A DNA stretch of 64,000 nt from Pseudoscleropodium purum (Eukaryota; Streptophyta; Bryopsida; Hypnales; Brachytheciaceae), in the NCBI GenBank assembly GCA_963969395.1, contig OZ017797.1, positions 32,302,001 to 32,366,000 on the forward strand, in the 5' to 3' direction. Positions within the stretch are counted from its first letter, which is position 1. Each line of letters begins with the position of its first letter. The notes below the pieces were generated by a model that saw nothing but the letters and a program-made list of their open reading frames with translations, was not told where the DNA came from and did no database searches. Positions 1-12,264 of this stretch are shown here, in pieces. The position numbers and the translations under genes are program-made.

Positions 1-199
1 TAAGAATGAAATTCCTCTGCTAGTACCGCAGTAACTCGGCAATTCCAGCTGAAAATTATCGAACATTAAAGATTCAATCTCAACAACGGAATACTCTACT
101 GAATTCCAATTTCCTCTACACGGACATCAAATCTTGTGACCAAAAAATTCCAAAATATTCGACATTACTAAAAATAATACATTCAACAATCAAATCCAA

Positions 200-1285
200 C
201 AAGTAAGTACGTTCTAAACCATGTTTCTTTCTTTCATGCAAGAGCGGAAGACTACAGACTACCTCGGCAATGTCTCACCAAGCTAAAACACTCCAAGAAT
301 TTGGAGGGTATAGCAACGCTTCTCAGCAATGTTGTTTAGGTACATTGCAACGTTTAGTGGCAACGTTTGAATGTTGCTCCAAGCGATTTTGTAGGTTTGA
401 ATTCTAGTGGTGGAGCTGCACTCGTGACCCTAAAGCAGCCTAATCCTCCCCGAAGGATACAAACCACGCAAAGAATACACCAAGCCAATGAACCTAACGA
501 GTCTCTCGCTCTCTCGATTTTCCTCAAATCACGGCAATCGAAAACATGAAAAGCCTCTCTTTCTCTCGATTTTCTCCAACCACGACAATCGAAAACACGA
601 AAGCTTCTTGTTCTCTTGATCTCTCCACGCACGGAAATCGAAAAACATGAAAAGCCTCTCACTAGCCCTCTTGATCTCTCTAACCGCGATAATCAAGAAG
701 AGAAACCTTTACATCTGCTTTCAACGTCGCCTGCGCTCCAGTTCTTCAGAGGCCAGCATCTTGCGTGAATCGAGCAACCCAGAAATGCGTGACATTGCAA
801 TATAATCATACATCGCGGGTGGGCCCCCAGAAGATGCGAACTGCAGTTTTCAAGGAAAACTGCGTCAATCGTTTCTCCAGAATCCACTTCCCTGCGGTCC
901 TCGCTGGTCACACAGCCCTGGGCAACGAATTGAACAGGAACCAAACTAAAATCATCTCTGGCTTGCAGGTGCGATTCTATAAAGATTCTGCGGCTCTGTT
1001 CCGCCTCCGTCGGTGAAAGTACCGACACACAGTCAACTCGTTCACTTCAAATGCTCACAAAGAAATGCCAGGAAGAATTTAAGTGAGCTCCATAGCGGCG
1101 GGAGTTGCGACTACTTCGTGACACCCCAGGAGACGAGCGCGAGATGCAGAGACCGAGAGAGAATGAGCGAGAGTGTTGCAGAGAATGATGTTTGGTGACG
1201 ATGACATGGATGCTTCCGACACAGATGCTCGGGGGCGCAGGCCTGGAATTGAAGGAAGCTACAGAAGAACAGAAGAAGGAGGCAC
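200..1285 (-). repeat. Left arm of 33-kb-spaced inverted duplication
   Basis: This stretch matches the reverse complement of 33858-34925 nearly base for base; a compared 160-bp block has only a handful of differences. The match starts near 200 and fades at about 1285, where the right copy meets a small TIR element. It includes the four-unit minisatellite at about 480-700 and, read on the plus strand at 1183-1285, a short ATG-initiated stretch starting MMFGDDDMDASDTDAR that could be a first-exon fragment. I do not recognise that protein. The right copy reads MMFGDDAMDASDTDAR with a different continuation. Neither copy keeps a long reading frame, so this is treated as duplicated leader or first-exon sequence of an unidentified gene. 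Confidence 0.8.
480..700. repeat. Minisatellite, about 57-bp units
   Basis: About four imperfect units combine a TCGATTxTCxxxxACGGCAATCGA-like core with AACATGAAAAGCCTCTC. The same array lies in the inverted copy at 34447-34650, so it predates the duplication. Short ORFs here encode repeats such as FSCFRLxW on the opposite strand, which is a by-product of the tandem structure. Confidence 0.7.
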
Positions 1286-1427
1286 ACGTTGGAAGCCGAA
1301 AGAACGCGGGCCGGGCCAGATCTTCCAGAGGAAGAGTAACTCTGGTCGTATGACCAGCGGCAATGAAAATGCCATAAAATTCAGTAGCATGCACTGTCAG
1401 TGCCTTGGCTCTTCCATTGCATATTAA

Positions 1428-1813
1428 GGTGGAGGCACCAATAACTTAACCAACCACGCCCAATATCCAACCAGGTTGTGCTATTTCCAACCTTAGCCTG
1501 TTCTCAAGCTTGAAATTTGATTTCTTTGCCCTTTTCAAGGTTGGAACTAATAAGGTCATGCCACATCACCTGAAGTAAGCTTAGTGAGCAAGAAAGTATT
1601 GTCTTGTATAATCAGATTGGAAGATTCTAGACATTGCTTATGGGTCAAGACTTCTTTTTGCCTCCCGAAATGCAGTGTAATTTCAAATTTTGGAATACAA
1701 ATCTGAAAATTTAGCAATTCCCATATTTCTTATCTTCCTACATGGAAAAAATATCCACCAATTCATACTACACACAATCTGCTTCCAAATGATCGGTTAT
1801 TGGTGTCTCCACC
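1428..1813. mobile_element. Non-autonomous TIR element, GGTGGAGGCACC family
   Basis: The left end GGTGGAGGCACCAATAAC is mirrored by GTTATTGGTGTCTCCACC at the right end, giving an 18-bp TIR with one mismatch. TTAA precedes it and TTAG follows. The body is AT-rich with no coding potential. A diverged second copy lies directly downstream in the same orientation. No transposase is present; superfamily assignment is uncertain. Confidence 0.7.
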
Positions 1814-1827
1814 TTAGAGAAGCAAAT

Positions 1828-2228
1828 GTAGAGGCACCAACTACCAACTATGTCCAATAAGTTCACCAACCTACACCTAACTTCTAGGGTGTGTTATTTT
1901 CAACCTTAGGCCAAAATGGAAGCTTGGAATTTGTTTTTTTGTCCTTTTCAAGATTGGGACTAATAAAGATGATGACAAATGTCTCAAAGTAGTGAGCAAG
2001 AAAGTAATTCTTGAATGATTGGAATTGGAAGACTCCAAATATTGGCTATAAGTCAAATGCACTTTTTGGCTCCCAAATTCACAATAATTTCAGCTTTGGG
2101 TAAAAAATTCTAAAAAATTTGCAATCTTTCTATTTCCTATCTTTCTAGATAAGAAAAATATCCACCAACTCATACTAAGCAAATCTACTCCCAAATTGCT
2201 TAAATGATCAATTACTAGTACCTCCATC
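1828..2228. mobile_element. Second copy of GGTGGAGGCACC-family element
   Basis: This aligns by eye along its length with 1428-1813. Shared blocks are the TTTCAACCTTAG segment, GTGAGCAAGAAAGTA, and AAATATCCACCAA near the right end. It ends in CCTCCATC followed by TTAA. Similarity is lower than between the ends of the first copy, so this copy looks older. Tandem placement suggests neighbouring insertions or a local duplication. Confidence 0.6.
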
Positions 2229-2232
2229 TTAA

Positions 2233-3137
2233 GTAGACATGTGAGGCTCAAGGCAATGTCATGTGCAGGATGTATGAAGACAATTGAATGTTATGGTTGG
2301 AGATAGTTCTACTATCTTAGCCAGAAAGGCCTAGATTATCTCCAGCGGGACGTAGAATATTGTTCCCATAAAGAATTTGATGCAATTAAGCTTATATCTT
2401 AGTTTCATGAATAAAGACTTGAGAATTCTTCAATATAGGACTTTACTAATTTTTGTCACTACATTCCAAGCTTTAGTGCCTAGTGTATTTGACTTGTGCC
2501 ACATATTTGATGCAAAAAAATTGAAAAGAATTCCCCAATTTAATTTTCAAACTAGCCCTTTATATATAGAACACATAAAGGAAGACCCAATCACCCAATG
2601 TCATCACCAAGTTTCAAGAGCTATGTTGAAACTCTAATAGAGATCATTACTGCATCACCTTAGGGAATAGGTTCTATGGGATTGCAAGGGCTTTCAAACC
2701 ACCAAATGGTAGGGGCCAAAATACCAAGTAAAACCAATGGCTTATAAGTATCATATAATAAGGTGTGATTGCAATGTTCATCTCTCTAGTTTTGGGTGGA
2801 GATGTTAGGTAGCAAAGGCTCCATTTTTATAGACACTCATTCTTGCAAACACCCAACCAACCAAGGCCCAAGGTTAAACGACATTTTGTCTTATGGAACC
2901 TAAACCCTAAAGGGACCTTGGAATTTTTTATTCATCCTCTATGATCAAATTTGGAATTTTAGAATTCATTATAAGACTAGTCACCAAGAAACTTACTCCC
3001 ATTTATTTGAAGAAGAGTGAAGTATTTAGAATCCAAGGATCCAACTAATTTTGGAGGTCTCAACAAATAAAGAGAAAAAATTACTCTCACCTAAATGGTT
3101 ACCTTAAGTAAGAGTGTGATCATCTAGGGGCCCACAT
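2233..3137. other. AT-rich spacer, no gene seen
   Basis: Only short open frames with no recognisable domains are present (the longest, at 2377-2637, has skewed composition). No intron-exon pattern, RNA gene or clear TIR pair was found. Confidence 0.5.
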
Positions 3138-3140
3138 TTA

Positions 3141-3493
3141 GGGGTGCTTCACATACGGGCCGACCAAGTCAAGAAGCCATGGGAGTTCACGGCCACACTT
3201 TGGGTGAGAGTCCAAAGAAATGAGCAATAAATGGGCAATAAATGAATAATTCGACAGACTCTTGACCAAAGTTTGGGTCGCCACAAAGTGGCGACCCAAA
3301 CTTTGGTCAAGAGTCCGTCGTAAGGCTATTGCCACATAGGAGCTTGGACTTCCATGTAGGAACTTTGGAGGGTGATGGACTTTGGATTGTGTTGCCTTGT
3401 GTGAAGGATCAAGAGGCCAAAGTCGGGGTTTTCTGAAATTTGATTGGTGGAGGCCGAGGGACTCTCAACCTTGGCCCATATGTGAAGCGGCCC
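3141..3493. mobile_element. Foldback MITE with TTA target duplication
   Basis: TTA at 3138-3140 and 3494-3496 flank a 353-bp segment. Its ends mirror each other: GGGGTGCTTCACATACGGGCC on the left and GGCCCATATGTGAAGCGGCCC on the right. The middle holds a very strong hairpin, annotated separately. A 3-bp TTA duplication and G-rich ends are the usual marks of PIF/Harbinger (Tourist-type) MITEs. No coding sequence. Confidence 0.7.
3252..3320. repeat. Near-perfect 33-bp-arm hairpin
   Basis: Arms at 3252-3284 and 3288-3320 are reverse complements with a single mismatch (A at 3256 against C at 3316) around a 3-nt AAA loop. It is the tightest long palindrome I noticed in the window. It sits at the centre of the foldback element and is richer in GC than its surroundings. 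Confidence 0.9.
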
Positions 3494-3496
3494 TTA

Positions 3497-4909
3497 GTCA
3501 TAAAGGCCAAAATGAGTGACCTTCAACATAGACACTTAATTGCTTCACAATAGGTCAAAGATTTTTACATTTACTTGCTTAAAAAATTAGAATCTTTGCA
3601 CCTAGAATTGAATTCTTTTTTCCCATATTTCTTAAAGATCATATTTTTGTCTACATTTAAATCTTTGATTAATTCTATTTAGACTAGTGATGAGAAAGTT
3701 ATAGACAATCTTTTTGGGAGGCAATCTAAGCATTTTTTGAAACAATAATTTATAAAATTTATTTTTAATGCAATTTTCATAATCTTTCAAAAACAATTGT
3801 TAGAAGTGGTTATGTATGCTTGCTAGAACAATCTCACAGTTGGAATTGTTGTGTTTCAATTCTATCTTAGAGCTATCAATGGTTTAGTTTCCACTTCAAT
3901 CTTGAACCTACTTCTACTTCAAAAAAATTTACTGGGTGAAAACTACCAATGTTTTTTGTTGAATTTTTTTCTATATTCATTTTCAACTCAATTCTTCAAC
4001 ATAAAAAAATTAGAAAATCAATATAATTAGTAGAAAAAATTTAATTTAAGAACATTTAAAGCTAAAAATATCTAGTCAAGCAAGGTATTAAAAAATTGGT
4101 TTTCTTTATTTTTAAATGCAAATATCTTACAATCTACAAGGTCAAAGTCTCTAAGATTTCTTCCACGCATTCTTATACTAGTCTCGCACAAGATTTTATA
4201 TGTAGATATGTAAGAAAAAAATTCTAAAGTTTTATACTCTTTGCAATAGAAATGACAATTTTGAGTGTTTTTGATGAAAAAAAGGTCTTCAAACTTTTGA
4301 GGCTAGTAGTACATGCATTCTAAGTGCATATTGTTGTACCAACTAGAAAACAAAAAGAATTGGTTGAACATGAGTACTAACTTTTGCACAATAAGATTGA
4401 ATTAGTGTAATATTATATCTAAGGCAATCTAATCCAATTGTGACTTGGTCAAAAATGGAATCCTACATATTTATATCTAGAGTGTACAACTTCTATTTGT
4501 AAGAATCTAGATAGATTTTATTTGCTAATAGTAAATAAAATAAAAATTGGTTAGGATTGGTTTGACATATAGTAATTGCAATGAAAAAAAATCACTTGTA
4601 TATAAGATAGAGTCTTCAATAACCAAACAATGCAATAGAAGCCCTAGTCATCATTCAAGTGAATTTTGATTTGTACAAAGTGTGAGATTACACTTCTTTA
4701 ACTCATTGCAAAGATGATTATTTTCTTTGAGCCTATATTCTTGGATGTCTCAATAATATTCTAAGGCCTTGTGCTAAACTACTACAAGCTAAACCAACCT
4801 ACAACAACTCTCATTTACACTTACATATCCATAATGTACATTCTAAAAAAAAAATTTACTAACCTTAGAATGTTGATCTTCCATCTCTTCTATTCTTATG
4901 ACAGAGATG
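3497..4909. other. AT-rich spacer, no gene seen
   Basis: Very AT-rich, with short homopolymer runs and only chance-length ORFs. Nothing recognisable. Confidence 0.5.
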
Positions 4910-4913
4910 TTAA

Positions 4914-5377
4914 CCCCTAATATAGGTGAAGAGCCTAAACGTGGTTGATGGTTTCCAAGTTTCTTCATTGTATCTTGTTTCTGTTGTTTCTATATTTCAA
5001 GCTCTAACATGCTATAAGGGAGTAGACCCATTTCCATCATATAGCCTACACTCTTTCCAATTAGCAAAAGAATGCAAGAGAGTAATGATGGCACAATTTC
5101 CAATGCAGTAGTGGCACATTACGATTGGTTGCAGTCTTGGTTGATTTTGCAACCAACCCATGGTAAACCATAGACCTATATAACAATAATATGTCAAACA
5201 AAATCTTCAACTAAAAAATTTATAGTAATTAAATTTTGAGAAATAAAATTTTAAAAATATATAGAATCCTTCTAAATTCTATTTCTATAGATGAAAAAAT
5301 TTCTCCACTCATAAAAACAATGCTCTAAATATATGAAATTACTTAAGTGGATGGAAATGGGTCGACTCCCTTAGGGG
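4914..5377. mobile_element. 464-bp TIR element between TTAA sites
   Basis: TTAA at 4910-4913 and 5378-5381 bracket ends CCCCTAATATAGG and CCCTTAGGGG. A longer subterminal inverted match pairs GGGAGTAGACCCATTTCC near 5016 with GGAAATGGGTCGACTCCC near 5357. CCCC starts and TTAA sites recall piggyBac-type elements, but a TA duplication with slightly longer TIRs cannot be excluded. Non-coding. Confidence 0.6.
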
Positions 5378-5639
5378 TTAACTACAAGTGCATATTGTGC
5401 AAGTGTATTGTGCAAAAAGCACCCCCTTGTTATATAGGATTATGTAGGTCTTGAAAATTTGTGGCCAATCACAATTCATGCCCAACCAAGGTACATATTC
5501 ATGGAATGTACTTACTACATTTTTAAATCAATTAGTATACATAACACTAAATACCATTATTATTGTACCTACCTTATGCATTAAAAAAACAGAACATAAG
5601 GTAGGAGGTTGTAATTGCAACCCTCTCCTTGCAACCGCC

Positions 5640-6010
5640 CCATAGTTGATTATAAAATGGATGGGAACTGATTTTTAAATAGACCACTGTTGCTATTGAA
5701 TGAATCAAGAAAAATTTACTTATTTTATTCCAAGAGCCAATCATTTCCTCCATGGTTCAAAAATCGCTTAAGAAGTTGCAAGGGACAGATTTTGGGAGAC
5801 CTATGGGTCACAAATAGGTACCCTATTGCAGAAATCTTTGAAAATTCATAACTAATTCAAAAATGCTTCAAAAAATATGAAACCACTTGTGTTACGTTCG
5901 GCATTCATTTTTCTTTCTCTGAAAATGAGCTAAAAATATTTATGTTCATTCAAACCTACGAAAAAGCCGGAACAGCCCTTAAATGGTCGCTTTTACAGCC
6001 ATCCACCTTA
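5640..6010. repeat. Diverged repeat, inverted copy near 21.65-21.92 kb
   Basis: Segments such as GAAACCACTTGTGTT, the Y-rich tract around 5820-5850 and TTAAATGGTCGCTTTTACA are found reverse-complemented at 21650-21920. A weaker relative in direct orientation is seen at 26890-26990. No coding potential; probably an old non-autonomous transposon family. Confidence 0.5.
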
Positions 6011-6916
6011 CATTGTAGAATATCATTTTCATAGTTTCATGCTCAGTTCCACCTGCCTTCTGACAGTTGATAGCGTTGGCCACTAATAAATTATTTTCCT
6101 TTGAAAAAGACCATGTCAAATACTCCCTCATAAACAAAGAGAGGAATGATCCCTACTTATGGGAGAAATCATCAACACATTTTTAAAATTAATTTAAATC
6201 AAACTAAGATAGCATTCTCCGTTTCTGAATTCATAACACTGTTTACCAATGAGGCAGGGTCATCTCTTTTCCTTTTGCATCCACGAAAAGGGACCCTTAC
6301 AATGAACAAAATTGCTTTATATGGCACCTTAGCCAACCCAAATCCTTAAAATAACTGATAAGACCTTCGCAGGCATTTAGCAAAGCAAAATACTTTCTCA
6401 ACATGGGAAGGAACATTGCCTAGTTGAAAACATCTAAAATTGTCAAAAAAATGAATAAAATATAATTGAAGGTATTTTTTTCAAACTAGAAAAAATAAAT
6501 TTTGTAGTGCTAGCAATTGAAAATCATGAATTTTCAAAAGAAAATTTGAATTTTTTGGATTAGATATGTAATGATTATGGATTTTCAAAATAGATGCTCC
6601 CTAGAGCATTGCAACTATTACATAGCTTGGTCATAAAACCAAAATTTAGAGAATCAATAGTTCACTGATGGCAATTAAGAATAGAGACAATTTAATTGCA
6701 CTTTTGTAGCTAATTTCAACAGAAGTGGCTACTTGTCAATAATGAATCCATAGATACTTTTGGGTGTTTTTATCTTAAAATTTTATATTCAAATTGATTA
6801 GAATGGATGTTGGGGACGTTGAATTCCTAGACTAGTCAATAATATGGTTTAAATCATTTCTACAATTGTGGCAAAGCTTTATCATGTTAAAATTCAAAAA
6901 GAAGGATACCCCTTAA

Positions 6917-7157
6917 CCTTTGAGTGCCCCTAGAGGCCAAAATCTGGCCTCTCCATTTGAAAAACATTCTTGTTTGACTACTATAATTTTTTGAGTAGTA
7001 CGGTCAAAGGACGTGTCTTTTTCTCCACACCTCCAAGTCTCTCTTAGCTACCAATCACTATGGTTGGATTATGTGGATCCCTTTTTAGGAGAAAGCTTGA
7101 GTAGATTGAAGTCAAAAAGGTCTAGATTTCAGTGAATTTGCTCTTGACGCTTAGGGG
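6917..7157. mobile_element. 241-bp MITE between TTAA sites (copy 1)
   Basis: TTAA at 6913-6916 and 7158-7161. The left end reads CCTTTGAGTGCCCC and the right end GACGCTTAGGGG. It has the same length as, and aligns along its body with, 23132-23372; shared blocks include TTTGACTAxTATAAT and GTACGGxCAAAGGACxTGTC. Non-coding. Confidence 0.7.
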
Positions 7158-7408
7158 TTAAGATTAACTTGCCTATTTTAATTCCTAAAGTTCTATGATT
7201 ATGTTTATTAAAAAAAAATCCAATGTTGTCTTTTTTAATTGTAAAGAATCAATGTAAAAAGAGTTTGTTAATTCTTGCATATTTGAGTGTATGATCATGC
7301 ATTTGACAAGTATGAAAGTTAGTGGGAAAATTTTCAAAAACTTTGGCCTAGAATATTGTGAGATATTTGTCAAGAAAATGAATTTTTTTTTTGTTCTTTA
7401 CTATGTTA

Positions 7409-7712
7409 GAGCATTTACATCAATACTCACCAAGGATGTGACACGTACAAAACTTAGATGACAAGTGTTCCAAGCCCCTCAAAATATTTTCATCACACAC
7501 AATTCTAGCAAGTCAAACAATGGCTCTCAAAATCATTATCCGTCCTCAATTTAGTGAGCTTTAATGTATATTCCACTTGGTGATTGATCAATTAACTATT
7601 TATGGGGCACATTAGGTAAACATCAGTGAGGGACAAGAATTTTGAGGGCTCTTCAAAAATAATTGTAAGCTCTAGCACATCATCTATTTAACAAGTAAAA
7701 TTGCAAATGCTC
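7409..7712. mobile_element. Tourist-like MITE, TTA target duplication
   Basis: TTA at 7406-7408 and 7713-7715 flank GAGCATTTACATC at the left and GCAAATGCTC at the right (10-bp TIR with one mismatch). GAGCATxTxCA ends with TTA/TAA duplications are typical of plant PIF/Harbinger MITEs. It is 304 bp and non-coding. Confidence 0.7.
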
Positions 7713-7715
7713 TTA

Positions 7716-8889
7716 GGGCATTGAACTTTGAATCCTTTGAACTTAAAATATTTTGCTCAAAAGATAAATGTATTAATTTTTTATGTTAGAAGAATGAAGT
7801 GGTATTTTAGAAATAAATTTAAGGAATTATTATTATTATTATATAAATTATTGAATAGAAATAGGTATTAAAAAGAAAAGTATTGAATTGTTAACAGTTA
7901 TCAAATTGAATAAAAACATATCAATCACAATAGTAAGAATGTTGAAGGAGGAAATATTTGAGAAGATATATATAATATTCTTTCTTCTTTTTTGAAAATG
8001 AAATTAAAAAATGAACCTCATATATTGATCTTAGGAAACTATTCTAATTGCCCTAAAACAAATTTGTTTAATTTTCACGTCACGATTTCATATGAAATGA
8101 ACAAAAGCATCCTACATAGGTATAAACGTATTCTATAAAAATTAAAAATTAAATTTTTATTTCAATTTTTTAAATATTTGGTTGTTGTCCACGCTTGTAC
8201 ATTTTTTTCCAAGCAAAATACCTTTTGTAATCAACAATGATTGAAGGGAGGCAAATCAATAGAAGGCTAATTTGTTTTCTACCTTTATAAAATTAAAAAA
8301 TTAGCACTAAATAATGAGAATATATGTACCTAGCTTAATTTTAGTTGTCTGTCATAGAAACATATGGGCACTAGAAACAGTCAACTAGATCTTATTAATG
8401 AATAATTAAACCTAAAATATTGAACATTAAACCATGTTATTCCAACAAAGTTGATTGATCATTTTCACCCATTTAAAAATATTTTTCAATCTTGGTTAAG
8501 ATGTATTATTAGTTTTCACTATTGTGATAGCTTGCTATCAATAATATTTCTTTTGTAAATGATTTTTTATTTTAATTCTACCAAACAAAAAATAGGGGAG
8601 GAAATTCTTTTTAAAGGTATAAATGATTAAATTTGCAATTTTCAGATATTTGTAAAAAGAAATTGCCCCTCTTCCTTAGCTTGATTCACTTTATTTGATT
8701 GAAGATGATTAATGATGAGAAAATTATTTTTTTGATTGTGGTTCTTGGTCAAAGATTGTAAGTAACCAAGAGAATTATTTGTCACAACTCCTTGTTAGTA
8801 ATGTAAATATATAAAGACTTCCATAGTATATTTCTATTGAAGCTGGTGAAGTTTTTATATCGTCCAATATTAGAATTGATAATGCCTTT
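7716..8889. other. AT-rich spacer, no gene seen
   Basis: Runs of A and T, an ATT microsatellite near 7828-7842 and no ORF of interest. Confidence 0.5.
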
Positions 8890-10360
8890 GCCAACTTTGG
8901 CAATCAAAACAATTGTTGTTCACTTTTGTGTCAATAGGGGAACAAATAAAACACCAAAGTAAAACTGTTTTAGGTTAAAGTAATCTCAAGTATGGTAATA
9001 TTGAGAATGTGATGCTAATATACTTTATAAAAGTCTCAAAATTGGAAACTCCCTCTAAATTGGGCACAAGACATACTATAGGAAAACGCTTTACAATACC
9101 TTGCAATTTTTTATAAGCCTAATCTGGAATTAATTCACAAATTTCAATACAAAAATAGAGTAGGTTAAAATATAATAATGATTCTTAGTGCAAGTCAAAG
9201 TCAAATACTGAATTTGGTCATGTTCGTAGGCAACAAAATCTCCTTAAATCATCATGTATTCCTTCCTAAAATCATGCCAATGAAGTTTGACAATTTTAAT
9301 TTCCTTAAGTAAGATGTAAAAAAGGCAAAAAATGGGATATCTTCTAAATAATGACCATCTTTGTTGATGCGTGAAAATGTGGCCTTAAATTGGAGAACTT
9401 CATAAACATGTGACATACGATAGGCATAGCTATTATGGACTCTCTACCCAATTGCATTCGTATGTATGTCCAACATTCCAACCCTTAAATGGATACATAT
9501 AGATTGGGATGCAATTAAAAAGAAAATCTTAATGGAATTATCTAGGGACCTTAATATGTAAAGCATTTTATGAGCCAAATGGATTATCTATTTTTGAACA
9601 AACATCTATAAATGCAAGTTTTTTTTTTGTTAATTCTTTCAAAACACTCATGTAGAGTGAGTTATTATTTTAGCTTTCCAACAAGCCAATTTGCAAATGA
9701 AACAAGTGCGTGGTTAGATAATTTCAACTTTTTTTATTTCTTTAAACTTTAGGACATCAAAAAAATCTTTTTTTGAAAATGGAAAAACAACAACAATTCC
9801 CACAATTTTTTTAAACTAAAAGTGCATAGTATTCAAATGGTTTAAATCAATATTTCTATCATTAGGATTGGTATATTTCAATTCTGTATTAGACTTATTA
9901 GTAATTTGCTTAATTTTATAGTCTTATACATCTACTTAGTTAGTCATACAATGATTCTTTAAAGGACAAAATTCAAGTTTAATCTTGTTTATTTATTTTC
10001 CCACTTCCATTTTCTAAGCTAATATCAAATTGTTTAAGTTGTAGAAGAGAAACAAAATTCTCAAAAAAATTCAAAATTGAATTTTTTCCATTGGAAAGTA
10101 TTGAAAAAAGTTTACTACAATACTTTGAATATTATGATCTTAAAGACTTTTAAGAAGTAGGCTTTGAAACTTGGTGTCGACCAACTAGACATAAAAGTTT
10201 AGTATAAGATCCTATGATTACATTAGTAGAAATATAGATTTGGTAGACCAACCAATTGACCATACAAACAACCTACATGTAATCTTAAGACCTAAGTTAT
10301 GATTTGGGTCAAGTTTGTCATATGTTAGAACTATTTATAATGTATGAAATTAAGAGCTTT
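8890..10360 (+). repeat. 1.2-kb interspersed repeat with inverted partner at 30.3-31.5 kb
   Basis: About 8930-10130 aligns in reverse complement with about 30290-31460. Examples are AATGACCATCTTTGTTGAT near 9350 against ATCAACAAAGATGGTCATT near 31044, and AAATCATGCCAATGAAGTTTGACAATT near 9270. The adjoining 10150-10360 block instead matches 30075-30290 in direct orientation, so the two loci differ by an internal inversion. No protein-coding sequence is recognisable. Identity is perhaps 75-80% by eye, so this is an old repeat. Confidence 0.65.
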
Positions 10361-10911
10361 TACCTCACAAATTTCATTGTTTACATAGAAATGAAACAAA
10401 AAAATTTAACTAAAAAATGTAGGTCAATTACACTATTAATAACTGCACACCATACAATCAAACATTTGCGACTATAGTTAAGAACATTAGGGGTTGAATT
10501 CACTTCTCTTCCAAGCTATGATTCATTTTTGGTTCACAAGCAACTAAATCCTATCACCTAGTGTATACACACAACCAATACAAATATCTAGTTTAGCATC
10601 ATTTACCTTCATTTGGAACAAGTTATGGATGCAAATGAGAATTATTGCAAATGATTATTTACCCCTTAAAGGGCCAAATAATTATTCAACATATATTAGA
10701 AAGTCATTTTTTTGTCAAATGTTCACAAAATTTTGAGACAATGTGTGAACATCTCCCTCCTTGGTAGGAATATATGATCACATACCTAAATGAAAAGTTA
10801 TTCTACCTTGAACTTTTTTGGCAGCATATGCAAAACTCTTCTTCTACCTTTGAAATTTGGAAGGTATATAACTAACATGGTATAAGATACAACTACCATT
10901 AGAAGATTTTT
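10361..10911. other. AT-rich spacer, no gene seen
   Basis: Nothing recognisable beyond a possible element end (ATTAGGGGTTGAA near 10488) resembling the TTAA-bordered families. Confidence 0.4.
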
Positions 10912-11153
10912 GGGGCCTCCAGATGCCTGCGAGTTATCACAACTTGCGAATGCAAGAAACAAGTTCGGCGCAACGGTTTGATGTGGCCGAGACCCTGCCA
11001 CATCATTGACCAATTATTTATTATTATTATTTTTTTTGCATTTGGAGACTAAAATTTTTTTTAAGAAAAAGAAAATTTTAATAGTGGGCTGTTCCCCTCG
11101 CTACGGGGAACAAGTGCAGGGGAACAGGCCTAAAACAGGCTTCTAGACCCCCC
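10912..11153. mobile_element. 242-bp TIR element with G-rich ends
   Basis: The left end GGGGCCTCCAGATGCCTG is mirrored by CAGGCTTCTAGACCCCCC. The body carries a small hairpin, GTTCCCC-TCGCTAC-GGGGAAC, near 11089. It is more GC-rich than its flanks and non-coding. Target duplication is unclear. Confidence 0.5.
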
Positions 11154-12260
11154 AAAACTCTTCTAATGTCGCCTCAAACCATTTATAGTACAAAAATCTC
11201 ACATTAGGAGGAGTTAAAGTTTGTTGACCATATTAGGCAAGGTAAAAAGAGTTTTTTCTTTCTTTTCACTTCAAATATTATAATCTTTCAATCTATGTGG
11301 ACAAAGTCTTTGAAATTTTTTCTACACATTGTTGTACTAGTCTAGTATAGATTTTTTTATCACTGCATTCTTTTCTATACACTTTCGTTTCCCTCACTAT
11401 CCTAAAAAGTGACAATTTTTTATATATTTAGCCAAAAATGTGCCTTCGTCTTTTAAAGGTTAAAATGTACAAGAATATATAATATATTTGGCATATGGCA
11501 TAACATGTTTTTCTTTTCTCACTATGACTATGATGCAAGCAAACCCAAGTTCACCATTTACCTAATAACTTAAAGGTCAGATTGCCAAATTCCAAACACA
11601 TAAACATTCAATAGTTGGTTACAAAGGTTGTAGGTCTAGTGACTAGATTATGGTAAAATCACCCATAGTAAACTACTTTAGGGATTCCACATATGTATGG
11701 GAGCAATGTAAGGCAATGTAAATTTCCATGACTTGATTACTCCCAATTTTAAAAAGGAGGAAAAACACATTCTACACTTTGGTTGGAAATTTGTAATTAT
11801 TTCTAGCCATACATATTGGGTATGGAGCCCTAGTTAGTAATGGGTGGCTCTACCATAAATGCAGCCTCAAAGTGCAAAGAACAATCACATTTCACTGCAA
11901 TAAGTGTAAAATAAGCTTGAAATAGATATTAATTTTGCTCAAATGTTTTGAAAAAACTGGTGTCTAGTTCAAAAATTCTCTGATGGAATTGGGAAAAAAA
12001 ATGGTTGCCATTTGAAAACATTGGCAAAAATCCAGTGAAAATACTTGTAAACTTTCTCTATAGGGTAAAAATTAGAGAAAATAATTGGATTCCATTTTTT
12101 TGGAAGCCTTGGATTCCATTCTTCAAAAACTGATTTGCTCTTGTGAATCGACTCCCAAATCTTACTGTACCCAAATCCCAAATCTTCCTTATTGTACCCT
12201 AACTCAAAATCTTACTGTACCCTAATCCCAAATCTTATTGTACTGTACTGTACTAAAGTG
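11154..12260. other. AT-rich spacer, no gene seen
   Basis: Near 12130-12250 short phrases such as CCCAAATCTTACTGTACC and ACTGTACTGTACT recur several times, giving a small degenerate direct repeat. No gene recognised. Confidence 0.5.
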
Positions 12261-12264
12261 TTAA

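Noticed and set aside
480..700. Repeated 57-bp units as a CRISPR array
   Set aside because: Units are contiguous degenerate minisatellite copies without unique spacers, in plant DNA.
8890..10360. LTR retrotransposon
   Set aside because: No gag-pol frame, no TG...CA direct LTR pair and no primer-binding site were seen.
11089..11112. GTTCCCC hairpin as a terminator
   Set aside because: It is inside a small TIR element in eukaryotic DNA with no gene ending there.
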